Notes: a model not told the origin generated them from the sequence alone. Counted from the first letter of the stretch, positions 1-8,423 are shown. The stretch is 23,484 bases of DNA from Bacteroidales bacterium (GCA_023145555.1 JAGLDO010000110.1:1-23484), one strand, 5' to 3'. Numbers and translations: made by a program.

Positions 1-687
1 GAAGGATTGTTCTCTGATAGTGGTGCTGCAGATTGCGATGCTTTAATATCATTATTTACACCTAAATTTAATGAAACACCTGAAGATATTGATTTATTAA
101 AAAAAATTACAAAATTGCTTGATAAAACAGAATGTACTGATTGTAAATTATTTGAAGAAACATCAGTAAACCTTTACAAATTAGAACCTTCATCACAAGC
201 AGCTTATAACTTGTCAAAATTATTTTTGAAAAAAGAAAAATTTTCAACTGTTATTCATTATTACAAAGAAGCAATTAGTCTTGAAGAAGACAGCATTGTT
301 AAAGCAAAATATTATTATGAATTAGGAATATTAATAAACTCACAAAGCAAACACGAACTTGCGCGCACCTATGCTTATAACGCATTAAAATTAAATCCTA
401 ATAATGGTAACCCATATATTTTAATTGGCAAAGCTTATGCTTCAGATTCTAAAAATATTGGCGAGGATGAATTTGCAAACAAAGCCGTTTACTGGTGTGC
501 TGTTGACAAATTTATTAAAGCTAAAAAAGTTGACACTTCGTTAGTTGCTGAAGCTAACGAGTTAATAAAAACATATTCTCAATATTTCCCTGACAAAGAA
601 TCAGCTTTCTTTCATGAAATTCAAGAAGGTAATACTTATACTGTTGAGGGATGGATAAACGAAAAAACAATTGCTCGTTTTAAATAA
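1..687 (+). CDS. TPR-repeat protein, C-terminal part (5' end outside window)
   Basis: The reading frame is open from base 1 (Glu-Gly-Leu-Phe...) to TAA at 685-687, so this is the last 228 codons of a longer gene. The TTG at 7 is probably an internal Leu codon. The visible part is alpha-helical and contains tetratricopeptide-like pairs of helices: one around YNLSKLFLKKEKFSTVIHYY, and a clearer one around KYYYELGILINSQSKHELA followed by ALKLNPNNGNPY, the usual helix B/turn of a TPR. It ends in a short beta-like tail (EGWINEKTIARFK). TPRs mediate protein-protein contacts. In Bacteroidota a TPR protein often precedes lptC and the CNNM gene, which suggests an envelope role, but no specific function can be read. 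It is followed 14 bases later by the lptC-like gene, probably in the same transcript. The family call is fairly sure; the function is unknown. Confidence 0.75.
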   Translation, partial: EGLFSDSGAADCDALISLFTPKFNETPEDIDLLKKITKLLDKTECTDCKLFEETSVNLYKLEPSSQAAYNLSKLFLKKEKFSTVIHYYKEAISLEEDSIVKAKYYYELGILINSQSKHELARTYAYNALKLNPNNGNPYILIGKAYASDSKNIGEDEFANKAVYWCAVDKFIKAKKVDTSLVAEANELIKTYSQYFPDKESAFFHEIQEGNTYTVEGWINEKTIARFK

Positions 688-701
688 TATTTTAATATAA
701 A

Positions 702-1298
702 ATGCAAATTGACAAGATTGTTAATTTATTAAAACTGTCTAACATAACACTATCTATAAAAAGCATTATACTTCCTGTTATTATGGGAAGCATAGTGCTT
801 TTTTCATGCACAACCGATATTGAGCAGATTAAAACTATTACAAATTACAAAAAAACCCCCAGTATATCTGCTAAAAATATTGAAATTGTTTACAGTGATT
901 CTGCTAAAGTAAAAGTAAAACTTATTGCAACAGAACTAAAACGATTCATACAAAAAGAAGAACCTTATACCGAATTTCCAAAAGGAATTGAAATTATTTT
1001 TTTCGATGAAACACAGAAAGTTAGTGCAAAAATAACAGCCAATTATTCAAAATATTTTGAAAAAAAAGAAATTTGGGAAGCAAAATACGATGTAGTTGTA
1101 ATTAATAAGGAAAAAAACGAGAAATTAAATACAGAATATTTAATTTGGGATAAACGAAAAGCAAGTATTCATACTGATGAATTTGTAAAAATATCGACTA
1201 GTGATGGTGTTTTTTATGGGCAAGGACTTAAAGCAACTCAAGATTTATCTAGTTGGGAAATCATAAAACCAAAAGGAATTATAAACGTTGAGAATTAA
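702..1298 (+). CDS. lptC: LptC-like LPS-export lipoprotein
   Basis: The product has 198 residues. A short N-terminal stretch is followed by a hydrophobic segment (about residues 19-35) ending in the lipobox-like LFSC, with Cys36 as the likely lipidated residue. The rest (about 60-190) is beta-rich and fits the LptC/DUF1239 fold: alternating short strands such as KVKVKLIATELKRF, KVSAKITANYSKYF, KNEKLNTEYLIWD and GVFYGQGLKATQDL. LptC links the LptBFG transporter to LptA in the periplasm during lipopolysaccharide export. Bacteroidota versions are typically lipoproteins rather than single-pass membrane proteins, and lie next to a CNNM/CorC gene and a SurA/PpiD-type foldase, exactly as here. The start is the first ATG, 14 bases after the TPR gene. 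A later Met28 would leave too short a signal. The assignment rests on fold pattern plus neighbourhood rather than a single catalytic motif. Confidence 0.75.
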   Translation: MQIDKIVNLLKLSNITLSIKSIILPVIMGSIVLFSCTTDIEQIKTITNYKKTPSISAKNIEIVYSDSAKVKVKLIATELKRFIQKEEPYTEFPKGIEIIFFDETQKVSAKITANYSKYFEKKEIWEAKYDVVVINKEKNEKLNTEYLIWDKRKASIHTDEFVKISTSDGVFYGQGLKATQDLSSWEIIKPKGIINVEN

Positions 1299-1316
1299 TT
1301 TAACAATTACTGTCTT

Positions 1317-1514
1317 ATGAAGAAACATTTTGCTTACATATTACAAATATTATGGCTTGTAGTTTCAATATTAAGTCTTTTTTCCGGTATTCATAAAACA
1401 ATTCATTTCGGTTTTAAACAAAGCTACTTATTTTTTATCTTTACATTAATTGCTCTATTTATGTATTTTTATAGAAAAAAAATTAACAAAACAGAAAAAG
1501 ACAATTCAAAATAG
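1317..1514 (+). CDS. Small two-helix membrane protein of unknown function
   Basis: The product has 65 residues: a short Lys-containing N-terminus, a hydrophobic helix at about residues 6-23 (YILQILWLVVSILSLFSG), a connector (IHKTIHFGFKQS), a second helix at about 37-51 (YLFFIFTLIALFMYFY), and a Lys-rich hydrophilic tail. This is a helical hairpin with both ends predicted in the cytoplasm. It sits 18 bases after lptC and ends 13 bases before the CNNM ATG, so the three are probably co-transcribed. The tight fit between two real genes, the ATG start and the coherent membrane topology make it a likely gene. I do not recognise a family. The frame of the downstream CNNM gene overlaps its 3' end only if a poor upstream start is used for that gene. 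Confidence 0.6.
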   Translation: MKKHFAYILQILWLVVSILSLFSGIHKTIHFGFKQSYLFFIFTLIALFMYFYRKKINKTEKDNSK

Positions 1515-1527
1515 ATTATATTTTACA

Positions 1528-2811
1528 ATGAATCACTTTATAATAATTCTTATTTCACTTTTTTTATCAGCATTTTTTTCAGGAATGGAGATGGCTTTTA
1601 TTTCATCTAATAAATTAAAAATTGAACTCGACAAAAAACAAGGTCTTTTCCCTACAAACATTATTTCAATTTTCACCGAGCACCCAACACATTACATAGC
1701 AACAATGTTAATTGGCAATACAATTTCTTTAGTTATCTATGGTATCTTTATGGCAATTATTCTTGAACCTGTAGTATACCTATTTACAAAATCTGAAATA
1801 TCTGTTTTATTAATACAAACAATAGTATCTACATTAATAATATTATTAACAGCTGAGTTTATTCCAAAAACATTATTTAGAATTAATCCAAACAAAATTC
1901 TAAACTTTTTTTCAGTTCCTGTTCTTATTTTTTACTATTTATTTTATCCAATAACTCATTTTTCAATAATATTTTCAAACAATTTTTTAAGATTTATTTT
2001 TCGAATAAGAATAACAAAAAATGACACAAAAATTTCTTTTGGCAAAATTGATTTAAACAATCTTATTGATGAAAACAAAAACATTAATAATGAAGATGTT
2101 GAAATTGAACACGACATAAAAATTTTTAAGAATGCCCTTGATTTTTCAAAAGTAAAACTCAGAGAATGCATAATGCCTCGAAACGAAATTGTTGCTTTAG
2201 ACATAAACGATTCTATTGAAACACTAAAACAGAAATTTGTTAATACTGGTTACTCAAAAATATTAATTTACGATGGTAGTATTGACAATATAATTGGGTA
2301 TACTCACTCATCAGAATTGTTTAATAATCCATCTTCAATAAAAGAAATGCTTCACAAAATACCAATAGTTCCAGAAACTATGCCTGCAAATAAACTACTA
2401 TCTTCGTTTATACAAAATCACAAAAGCATAGCCTTAGTTGTTGATGAATTTGGAGGAACATCAGGCATGGTAACAATTGAAGATATTATGGAAGAAATTT
2501 TTGGAGAAATAGAAGACGAACACGACTCAACAGATTTTATTGACAAAAAGATTAACGAAAATGAATATTTATTTTCCGGCCGATTAGAAATTGATTATAT
2601 AAACGAAAAATATAGCTTAGAACTCCCTCAAAGTGAAGATTACGAAACTATTGCCGGTCTAATATTGTCAAAGTTAGAAAAAATTCCAAAAATTAATGAT
2701 AGCATAGAAATTGACTCTTATAAAGTCAAAATTTTGAAAGTAAGTCGAACAAGAATAGAATTAATAACGCTATTTATTAAAAAAAATAAAAAATCACTCA
2801 AAAAATTATAA
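1528..2811 (+). CDS. CNNM/CorC-family membrane protein (HlyC/CorC 'hemolysin' family)
   Basis: The product has 427 residues from the ATG at 1528. The frame is open back to 1450, but that start would add a Lys-rich stretch overlapping the small membrane gene, whereas the 1528 start gives the family's usual N-terminus. Residues 1-160 form the DUF21/CNNM transmembrane domain with the typical FFSGMEMAF segment after the first helix (about 15-23). Two CBS domains follow: about 213-267, starting with MPRNEIVALD, and about 275-330, containing ALVVDEFGGTSGMVTIEDI. A C-terminal CorC_HlyC domain lies at about 345-420. Relatives are Mg2+ (or Mg2+/Na+) transport-associated proteins; CBS pairs usually bind adenine nucleotides. 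GldE of gliding bacteria belongs to the same superfamily, but nothing here supports that specific role. The 'hemolysin' name is historical. Confidence 0.88.
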   Translation: MNHFIIILISLFLSAFFSGMEMAFISSNKLKIELDKKQGLFPTNIISIFTEHPTHYIATMLIGNTISLVIYGIFMAIILEPVVYLFTKSEISVLLIQTIVSTLIILLTAEFIPKTLFRINPNKILNFFSVPVLIFYYLFYPITHFSIIFSNNFLRFIFRIRITKNDTKISFGKIDLNNLIDENKNINNEDVEIEHDIKIFKNALDFSKVKLRECIMPRNEIVALDINDSIETLKQKFVNTGYSKILIYDGSIDNIIGYTHSSELFNNPSSIKEMLHKIPIVPETMPANKLLSSFIQNHKSIALVVDEFGGTSGMVTIEDIMEEIFGEIEDEHDSTDFIDKKINENEYLFSGRLEIDYINEKYSLELPQSEDYETIAGLILSKLEKIPKINDSIEIDSYKVKILKVSRTRIELITLFIKKNKKSLKKL

Positions 2812-2854
2812 ACTTAAGCTTATATTTGCCAACTGAAATAAAATTTAATATAAA

Positions 2855-2872
2855 TTTTATTATCTTCGTAAA
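2855..2872 (+). promoter_or_regulatory. Promoter-like element (-7 box TATCTTCG) before the foldase gene
   Basis: TTTTATTATCTTCGTAAA contains TATCTTCG (2861-2868), one change from the Bacteroidota sigma-ABfr -7 consensus TAnnTTTG. The identical 18 bases occur at 21744-21761 before the acyltransferase gene. It lies 41 bases before the foldase ATG, in the 102-base gap after the CNNM gene. No good -33 TTTG is visible at the expected distance. A second candidate, TATATTTG at 2821-2828, matches the -7 consensus fully but also lacks a clear partner. Confidence 0.5.
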
Positions 2873-2913
2873 TTCAAAAAAAATATAATAAAAATAAATA
2901 ATTAAATTAAAAA

Positions 2914-5022
2914 ATGGCCACATTACAAAACATAAGAAATAAAGCAGGCATATTGGTAGCTGTAGTTATTGCTTTTGCATTAATAGCATTCATACTAGGT
3001 GACATGTTAAAATCAGGACGTTCACTATTTTCAGGTTCACAAAATGAAATTGCAGAAGTAGCAGGAAAATCAATTCCGGTTCAACTTTATCAACAAAAAG
3101 TTGAAGAAGCAACAGAAAACTATAAACGCAATACTAATCAATCAGCTTTAGACGAAGAAACAAGTGAAAAAATAAGACAACAAACTTGGAATGATTTAAT
3201 CAGAGACTACGTAATGAAAAAAGAGTATTCTGAACTTGGAATATCAATTAGTTCTGATGAACTTTTTGACATGGTTCAGGGAAATAATATTCTTCCTCAA
3301 ATAAAACAAATTCCAATTTTCCAAAATCAGACAACCGGTCAATTTGATCGCTCATTAGTTATTCAATTCTTAAAAAATATTGACCAAGATCCATCTGGTA
3401 AAGCAAGACAAAGTTGGTTAGCTTTTGAAAAAGTTGTATTACAAAATAGACTAAACGAAAAATACAACAACTTAATAAAAAAAGGTTTGTTTGTTACGAA
3501 CCTAGAGGCTAAAGTAGAGACTCAAGAAAGAACCCTTGACACTGATATTGATTACATTGTTATGGGATATAATACAGTTAGCGATAGTTTGATAAACATT
3601 ACTGACGAAGATTTATCAAACTATTATGATAAACATATTAATAATTTTAAACAAGAAGCTTCTCGCGATATAGCTTATGTTACATTTGAAATTGCGCCTT
3701 CAAAAAAAGATGATAAATTAGCCCACAAATGGATAACCGGCATTGTAGAAGAATTTAAAAATACAGAAGATGATGCACAATTTGTTAACTTAAATGCTGA
3801 TTCTCATTTTGACAATACATTTTATAAAGAAAATGAACTTTCTGAACAAATTGGTTCATTTGCTTTTAAGTCAAAAGCAGGAGCTGTTTATGGACCTTAT
3901 GTTGAAAATGAAACATATAAATTAGCTAAGGTAACTAGAATTGCAAATTTACCTGATTCTGTTCATATTCGCCATATTTTAATCCCACAAGACAAAAACA
4001 CTGGTGATTTTTCAAAAGCAGAAGCTTTAGTTGACAGCTTGAAAAATTTAATGAAACACGGAGCAAATTTTGTTGATTTAGCAAAACAATACTCAAAAGA
4101 TCAAAATTCTTTTGATAAAGGTGGCGATTTAGGTTGGATTAAAGAAAATTTTATTAGTAAAGCTTTTAGTGATTCATGTTTTTTTGCAAATAAAGGTGAT
4201 TTAGCTACTATAAAAACACAATATGGTGTTCATTTAATTGAGATACTTGAACAAAGCCAAAAATTTAAAAGAATTCAAGTTGCAATTCTTGACAGAAAAA
4301 TTGAACCAAGTTCAGAAACCTATCAACAAACTTACTCACAAGCAAGCAAATTTGCAGGTCTTTATAACACACAAGAAAAATTTGAAGAAGCTGTTGCTAA
4401 ACAAAATTTAACAAAAAAAGTAGCAAACAATCTAAGAAAAAATGATAACAAAATTTCAGGTTTAGATTCTCCCAGAGAACTTGTAAGATGGGCTTTCAAA
4501 TCTGAAAAAGGAACCGGTTCTCCAATATTTGAGTTTGGAAATAAATTTGTTGTAGCAACTTTAACTGATGTAAGAGAAGAAGGATTTTCAAATATTGAGC
4601 AAGTAAAATCGGAACTTAAAATTGATGTTAAACGTGAAAAAAAAGCAGAAAAACTTATTGAAGATATTAAAAATCAAAATAAAGACAATATTAATGATTT
4701 GGCACAAAGCCTTAATACTGAAGTGAAATCTTTAAAAAATGTAAAATTCTCATCATTCGGAATTAAAGGACTTGGTGTAGAACCAAATATTAATGCAGCT
4801 GCTGTAACACTTCCAAAAGACAAATTGTCAGAACCAATTAAAGGCAATAATGGAGTGTATGTAATTATTGTTAAAGCAATTAACAAGCCTGGTGAAAACA
4901 TCAATATTAATAAAGAGAAAACTTTCCTTACTAAAAATTTACTTAATCAAATAAATTTTTATTCTTATGACGCATTAAAGGAAAGCTCAAACATTAAAGA
5001 TAATAGATCTAAATTTTATTAA
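2914..5022 (+). CDS. Membrane-anchored SurA_N/parvulin peptidyl-prolyl isomerase (PpiD-like foldase)
   Basis: The product has 702 residues. A short cytoplasmic N-terminus (ATLQNIRNKAG) is followed by one transmembrane helix (about 12-31) ending in FILGDML, then a long periplasmic part. Residues about 45-240 resemble the SurA_N chaperone region (VAGKSIPVQLYQQKVEEA, WNDLIRDYVMKKEYSELGI). A single parvulin-type PpiC domain lies at about 348-448, with the hallmark IRHILIP, FVDLAKQYSKD, GGDLGWI and TQYGVHLIEI segments. A further helical and isomerase-like region follows. The layout matches PpiD, which helps newly exported outer-membrane proteins fold at the inner membrane exit. It is the last gene before a strong terminator and has its own promoter-like element. 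Whether the isomerase site is active cannot be judged from sequence alone. Confidence 0.88.
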   Translation: MATLQNIRNKAGILVAVVIAFALIAFILGDMLKSGRSLFSGSQNEIAEVAGKSIPVQLYQQKVEEATENYKRNTNQSALDEETSEKIRQQTWNDLIRDYVMKKEYSELGISISSDELFDMVQGNNILPQIKQIPIFQNQTTGQFDRSLVIQFLKNIDQDPSGKARQSWLAFEKVVLQNRLNEKYNNLIKKGLFVTNLEAKVETQERTLDTDIDYIVMGYNTVSDSLINITDEDLSNYYDKHINNFKQEASRDIAYVTFEIAPSKKDDKLAHKWITGIVEEFKNTEDDAQFVNLNADSHFDNTFYKENELSEQIGSFAFKSKAGAVYGPYVENETYKLAKVTRIANLPDSVHIRHILIPQDKNTGDFSKAEALVDSLKNLMKHGANFVDLAKQYSKDQNSFDKGGDLGWIKENFISKAFSDSCFFANKGDLATIKTQYGVHLIEILEQSQKFKRIQVAILDRKIEPSSETYQQTYSQASKFAGLYNTQEKFEEAVAKQNLTKKVANNLRKNDNKISGLDSPRELVRWAFKSEKGTGSPIFEFGNKFVVATLTDVREEGFSNIEQVKSELKIDVKREKKAEKLIEDIKNQNKDNINDLAQSLNTEVKSLKNVKFSSFGIKGLGVEPNINAAAVTLPKDKLSEPIKGNNGVYVIIVKAINKPGENININKEKTFLTKNLLNQINFYSYDALKESSNIKDNRSKFY

Positions 5023-5029
5023 TAGATTC

Positions 5030-5044
5030 GACTAGCGACTAGTC
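5030..5044 (+). repeat. Short inverted repeat (6-bp arms) after the foldase stop
   Basis: GACTAG (5030-5035), CGA spacer and CTAGTC (5039-5044) form a small perfect hairpin 7 bases after the foldase stop. It lies just upstream of the main terminator and has no U-run of its own. It may simply add structure to the 3' end. Confidence 0.45.
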
Positions 5045-5051
5045 ATAAATT

Positions 5052-5087
5052 AAAAAAATAGGCTATCTTACGATAGCCTATTTTTTT
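5052..5087. terminator. Bidirectional intrinsic terminator between convergent operons
   Basis: A perfect 16-bp inverted repeat: left arm 5052-5067 (seven A then TAGGCTATC), loop TTAC (5068-5071), right arm 5072-5087 (GATAGCCTA then seven T). The GC-containing core with A-run before and T-run after works as a rho-independent terminator on both strands. It lies between the plus-strand foldase gene (ends 5022) and the minus-strand yqeY (ends 5100), so it can end both transcripts. Confidence 0.92.
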
Positions 5088-5099
5088 AATTCTTTTTTT

Positions 5100-5546
5100 T
5101 TAGGATAACAAAGCCTTTACCTTATCTGCAATATTTTTCCCTTCAGCTCGACCAGATAATTTTTTGCCGGCAATTCCCATAACCTTTCCCATATCTTTCA
5201 TAGATGAAGCACCAACACTTGTAATAATCTCTGTTATTTCTTTGGTTAAATCTTCATCACTCATTTGCTGTGGCAAATAAAACTGAATAATGTCTGCCTG
5301 AAAAACTTCTGTTTCATACAGCTCTTTTCTGTCTTGTGTTTTATATATGTCGGCAGATTCTCTGCGCTGTTTAACAAGACGTTGCAAAATTTTTATTTCT
5401 TCTTCTTCAGTCAAATCAGAAGAAGCACCCTTTGTTTTTTCTATTAACAAAGCTGACTTAACAGCTCTTAATGCTTCAAGCTTTGCTTTATCTTTATTAA
5501 GCATTGCCTGTTTAATATCTACTGTAATTTTTTCAAATAAGCTCAT
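5100..5546 (-). CDS. yqeY: GatB/YqeY domain protein
   Basis: The product has 148 residues, the normal length for the free-standing YqeY family. This is an all-helical protein related to the tRNA-binding tail domain of the GatB subunit of Asp/Glu-tRNA amidotransferase. Recognisable segments are the N-terminal LFEKITVDIKQAMLNKDK and LEALRAVKSALL, the central LVKQRRESADIYKTQDR, FYLPQQMSDEDL, and the C-terminal MKDMGKVMGIAGKKLSGRAEGK with its Gly-rich turn. The molecular role of YqeY remains unclear; tRNA-related binding is only inferred from the GatB homology. It starts 17 bases after ftsZ and ends just before the shared terminator, so it is the last gene of the dcw transcript, a placement common in Bacteroidota. 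Confidence 0.92.
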   Translation of the reverse strand: MSLFEKITVDIKQAMLNKDKAKLEALRAVKSALLIEKTKGASSDLTEEEEIKILQRLVKQRRESADIYKTQDRKELYETEVFQADIIQFYLPQQMSDEDLTKEITEIITSVGASSMKDMGKVMGIAGKKLSGRAEGKNIADKVKALLS

Positions 5547-5563
5547 ATCAAATTATTTTAAAA

Positions 5564-7048
5564 CTAATCTACATTATCAAAAAGGTAAGAATTATTTTGA
5601 TTAATATTTGCGTTTTCGCCACATTCATCGTCAGACAAAGTAAATCTTGATACTTCGGGACTATCCTCAGAAGATAAACTAAAATTTTCTAATTCAATTT
5701 CTTTTCTTTTATAAGCAGGTACGTCCTCAAATTCATCTAAATTATTACTTTTCTTAAAATTATTATATCGTGATTTATTCCTGTTTAAACTTTTAATTTT
5801 CTCGTGTTCTAATTTAGTACTGCTGGCTTTTACATCTTCGTCTTGAATTCTTTCGGTATTTGAGGTATTAATATCCACTAAATTGTCTTCTAAATCGAAC
5901 CTTTCTACCTCTGTATTACCATTAAATTCTATTCTTTTTTGCGAAGATGAATAAACTTTTTGTCTTTTTGAAACTTTATTATCTACTTCAAAAGCAATAT
6001 TAGTATTTAAATCATCTTCAAGAGAAATTTTTTCTTTCTTTTCATGTTTATTAATTGCGAACTCCGGTATTGCCTCTGTATTAAACCCTGTTGCAATAAT
6101 TGTCACCGTAATTTTTCTTTCTAAACTCTCATCAAGAGTACTACCCCAAATAATATCGGCATCTAGTCCGGAAGCATCCTGAAGATAATCTGTTATTTGA
6201 CCTATTTCATCTACTCTAATTTCATCTTCTTTACCTGAACGAATATTCAATAATATATTTTTAGCTCCCTTAATATCGTTATCATTTAAAAGAGGAGAGT
6301 TTAATGCTTCTTGAATAACGCAAAGAGCTCTATCTTCTCCTTCTGCAACAGCAGATCCCATTAAAGCAACTCCACTATTACTCATTACGGTTTGCACATC
6401 TGCAAAGTCAACATTAATATTTCCAGAAACAGTAATTATCTCAGCAATACCTTTAGCAGCAATAGTTAATACATTATCGGCTTTTGAGAAAGCTTCTGAA
6501 AAAGGTAAATTACCATATATCTGACGCAATTTTTCATTATTAATAATTAGCAAAGAATCAACATATTCCTTTAATTCAGATATTCCTTGAACAGCTTGAT
6601 TAATTCGTCGTTTACCTTCAAATTGAAAAGGTATTGTAACAATAGCAACAGTTAAAATATTATTTTCTTTAGCTTCTTTAGCAATTATAGGAGCTGCTCC
6701 AGTACCTGTACCTCCGCCCATGCCGGCTGTAATAAAAACCATTTTTGTATTGTGTGACAATAGCTCAGAAATGCTATCAAGGCTTTCGATTGCAGCTTGT
6801 CTTCCCATTTCAGGATTGTTTCCTGCACCACGACCTTGCGTTAATGTTTCGCCAAGTTGGATTTTTACGGGAACAGGGCTTCGTGCTAAATCTTGTGCAT
6901 CAGTGTTACACACAACAAAATTCACATCAGTAATTCCTTTTCCATACATATAATTTACAGCATTGCTGCCACCACCTCCTACACCAATAACTTTTATTAT
7001 TGAGGATTTTTCCTGAGGTAAATCAAAATTTATTATATCTTCTACCAT
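5564..7048 (-). CDS. ftsZ: Cell division protein FtsZ
   Basis: The product has 494 residues. FtsZ is a tubulin-like GTPase that forms the Z ring at midcell. The GTP-binding site shows as GVGGGGSNAV (22-31), the signature GGGTGTG (111-117), and a T7 synergy loop GNINVDFADV (209-218) with the catalytic Asp214 and Asp217. The conserved core ends near residue 330. It is followed by about 110 residues of charged, low-complexity linker, then VPAYKRK (443-449), which looks like the conserved C-terminal peptide that docks on FtsA. About 45 more residues follow it, ending NNSYLFDNVD. The ATG lies 59 bases after ftsA. The protein is longer than in E. coli (383 residues) because of linker and tail; long linkers are usual in Bacteroidota. 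Confidence 0.98.
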   Translation of the reverse strand: MVEDIINFDLPQEKSSIIKVIGVGGGGSNAVNYMYGKGITDVNFVVCNTDAQDLARSPVPVKIQLGETLTQGRGAGNNPEMGRQAAIESLDSISELLSHNTKMVFITAGMGGGTGTGAAPIIAKEAKENNILTVAIVTIPFQFEGKRRINQAVQGISELKEYVDSLLIINNEKLRQIYGNLPFSEAFSKADNVLTIAAKGIAEIITVSGNINVDFADVQTVMSNSGVALMGSAVAEGEDRALCVIQEALNSPLLNDNDIKGAKNILLNIRSGKEDEIRVDEIGQITDYLQDASGLDADIIWGSTLDESLERKITVTIIATGFNTEAIPEFAINKHEKKEKISLEDDLNTNIAFEVDNKVSKRQKVYSSSQKRIEFNGNTEVERFDLEDNLVDINTSNTERIQDEDVKASSTKLEHEKIKSLNRNKSRYNNFKKSNNLDEFEDVPAYKRKEIELENFSLSSEDSPEVSRFTLSDDECGENANINQNNSYLFDNVD

Positions 7049-7100
7049 AACGATATATTATTAAATTGCTAATTCTTAAATCAAAATTATAAAAAAAATC

Positions 7101-7121
7101 AAATTTTTCACATTCTACCAT
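7101..7121 (-). promoter_or_regulatory. Partial copy of the mraZ operator at the ftsA/ftsZ junction
   Basis: Read on the minus strand, 7121-7109 is ATGGTAGAATGTG, identical over 13 bases to the distal part of the mraZ operator (21622-21610). It then continues TGAAAAATTT, as the operator's proximal end does. It covers the last codons and stop of ftsA and lies about 50 bases upstream of ftsZ. It holds one full box (TGGTA plus GAATG spacer) and only the start of a second. It may be a weak MraZ or related site, or chance; see findings. Confidence 0.3.
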
Positions 7122-8418
7122 CATCTACGTCAAACATATCACTGAATTTGTCAAGAAATCCGTTCAATATTTTTTTCTTTGATTCTTGTTTTCCTACAAC
7201 TTTTTCTTCATCTTTAATGTTTGGTTCCTTTATTACTTCTTCTAAAATCTCTTCATTAATTTCCAGGTCTTCATAACCTTTTAAAATAAGTCCAATGGCT
7301 GTTGCATATTTTGGTTGATTAATATCATCAACAGCATCGCTCGTTAGATACTCATTTGGAAAGCCAATACGCACGTCCATTCCGGTTTTATAAGCAACTA
7401 ATTGGGGTAAATTTTTCAATAAAGCACCACCTCCTGTTATTACAATACCTGCCCCCAGCTTATCGGCAAATCCAGATGTCTCAATTTCAAAATAAATTTC
7501 TGATATTATCTCTTCCATACGAGATTGAATGATATGAGCTAAGCTTTTAAAAGAAATTTCCTTGCTTTGTCGCCCACTAATACCGGGAATAGTAACAACT
7601 TTATTCTCTTGAGCCTCGTCAGCGAGAGCTGAACCAAATTTAATTTTTAAAGCCTCAGCCTGACGCTCTAAAATTGAACATCCTATTTTAATATCATTAG
7701 TAATAACATTTCCTCCATAAGGAATAACAGCAGTATGTCTAATAATTCCATCGTAGAAAACAGCAACATCTGTTGTGCCTCCTCCAATATCTATTAAAGT
7801 AACACCAACCTCTTTTTCGTCTTCTGTTAATACTGCATTAGAAGACGCTAACGGTTCAAGAATCAGCTTGTTTACTTTTAATCCTGACCTGTTTATGCAT
7901 TTTTTTATATTATTACCGGCAGCAATTTGTCCAATTACGATATGGAAATTTGCTTCAAGCCTTTTACCAAACATTCCCACAGGACTTTTTACTCCTGTTT
8001 CATTATCAACAATAAAACTTTGCGGTAAAACATGAATTATTTCTTCGCCTACATCAACAGGAATTCTATGCATATCTTCAATTAAACTCTGAACATCGTC
8101 GGATGATATTTCTTCGTCGTAAGTTTCTCTATTAATATAACCTCTGTTTCTAATACTACGAATATGTTGCCCGGCTATACCAACAAAAGCGTTGCTGATT
8201 TTACATTCAGAAACTTTTTCAGCCTGATTAACTGCTTCATTAATTGAATTAACAGTTTTGTCAATATTAAGCACTACTCCCCTCTTAACTCCACTTGATA
8301 GAAAATTTCCTAAGCCTAAAATTTCTAATTTACCATTATCTTTTTTTCTTCCAACAATGGCTACAATTTTTGTAGTACCAATATCAATAGCAGCAATAAA
8401 ATTTTCTTTTTGGCTCAT
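7108..8418 (-). CDS. ftsA: Cell division protein FtsA
   Basis: The product has 436 residues from the ATG at 8418. An upstream in-frame ATG at 8439 would add seven residues and overlap ftsQ, while MSQKENFIAAIDIGTTK fits the family start. FtsA is an actin-like ATPase that tethers FtsZ to the membrane. Visible actin-fold motifs are phosphate-1 AIDIGTTKIVAIVG (about 10-23), phosphate-2 IDIGGGTTDVAVFYDG, and the adenosine motif IVITGGGALLKNL. The C-terminus after a charged linker (KILNGFLDKFSDMFDV) can form the amphipathic membrane-targeting helix. It lies 5 bases after ftsQ and upstream of ftsZ, the standard pair. The protein ends DDGRM, whose codons overlap a sequence resembling the mraZ operator. 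Confidence 0.97.
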   Translation of the reverse strand: MSQKENFIAAIDIGTTKIVAIVGRKKDNGKLEILGLGNFLSSGVKRGVVLNIDKTVNSINEAVNQAEKVSECKISNAFVGIAGQHIRSIRNRGYINRETYDEEISSDDVQSLIEDMHRIPVDVGEEIIHVLPQSFIVDNETGVKSPVGMFGKRLEANFHIVIGQIAAGNNIKKCINRSGLKVNKLILEPLASSNAVLTEDEKEVGVTLIDIGGGTTDVAVFYDGIIRHTAVIPYGGNVITNDIKIGCSILERQAEALKIKFGSALADEAQENKVVTIPGISGRQSKEISFKSLAHIIQSRMEEIISEIYFEIETSGFADKLGAGIVITGGGALLKNLPQLVAYKTGMDVRIGFPNEYLTSDAVDDINQPKYATAIGLILKGYEDLEINEEILEEVIKEPNIKDEEKVVGKQESKKKILNGFLDKFSDMFDVDDGRM

Positions 8419-8423
8419 ATACT

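Noticed and set aside
1450..1527. Longer N-terminus for the CNNM protein from the ATG at 1450
   Set aside because: It overlaps the small membrane gene and adds a Lys-rich stretch before the normal first transmembrane helix; ATG 1528 fits the family.
5052..5087. The perfect hairpin as an attachment site or mobile element end
   Set aside because: Its A-run/T-run borders and place between convergent operons explain it fully as a two-way terminator.
7079..7100. TAATTTTG on the minus strand before ftsZ as a -7 promoter box
   Set aside because: It fits TAnnTTTG, but the nearest TTTG upstream is only 10 bases away rather than about 19-21, and such AT-rich matches are common here.
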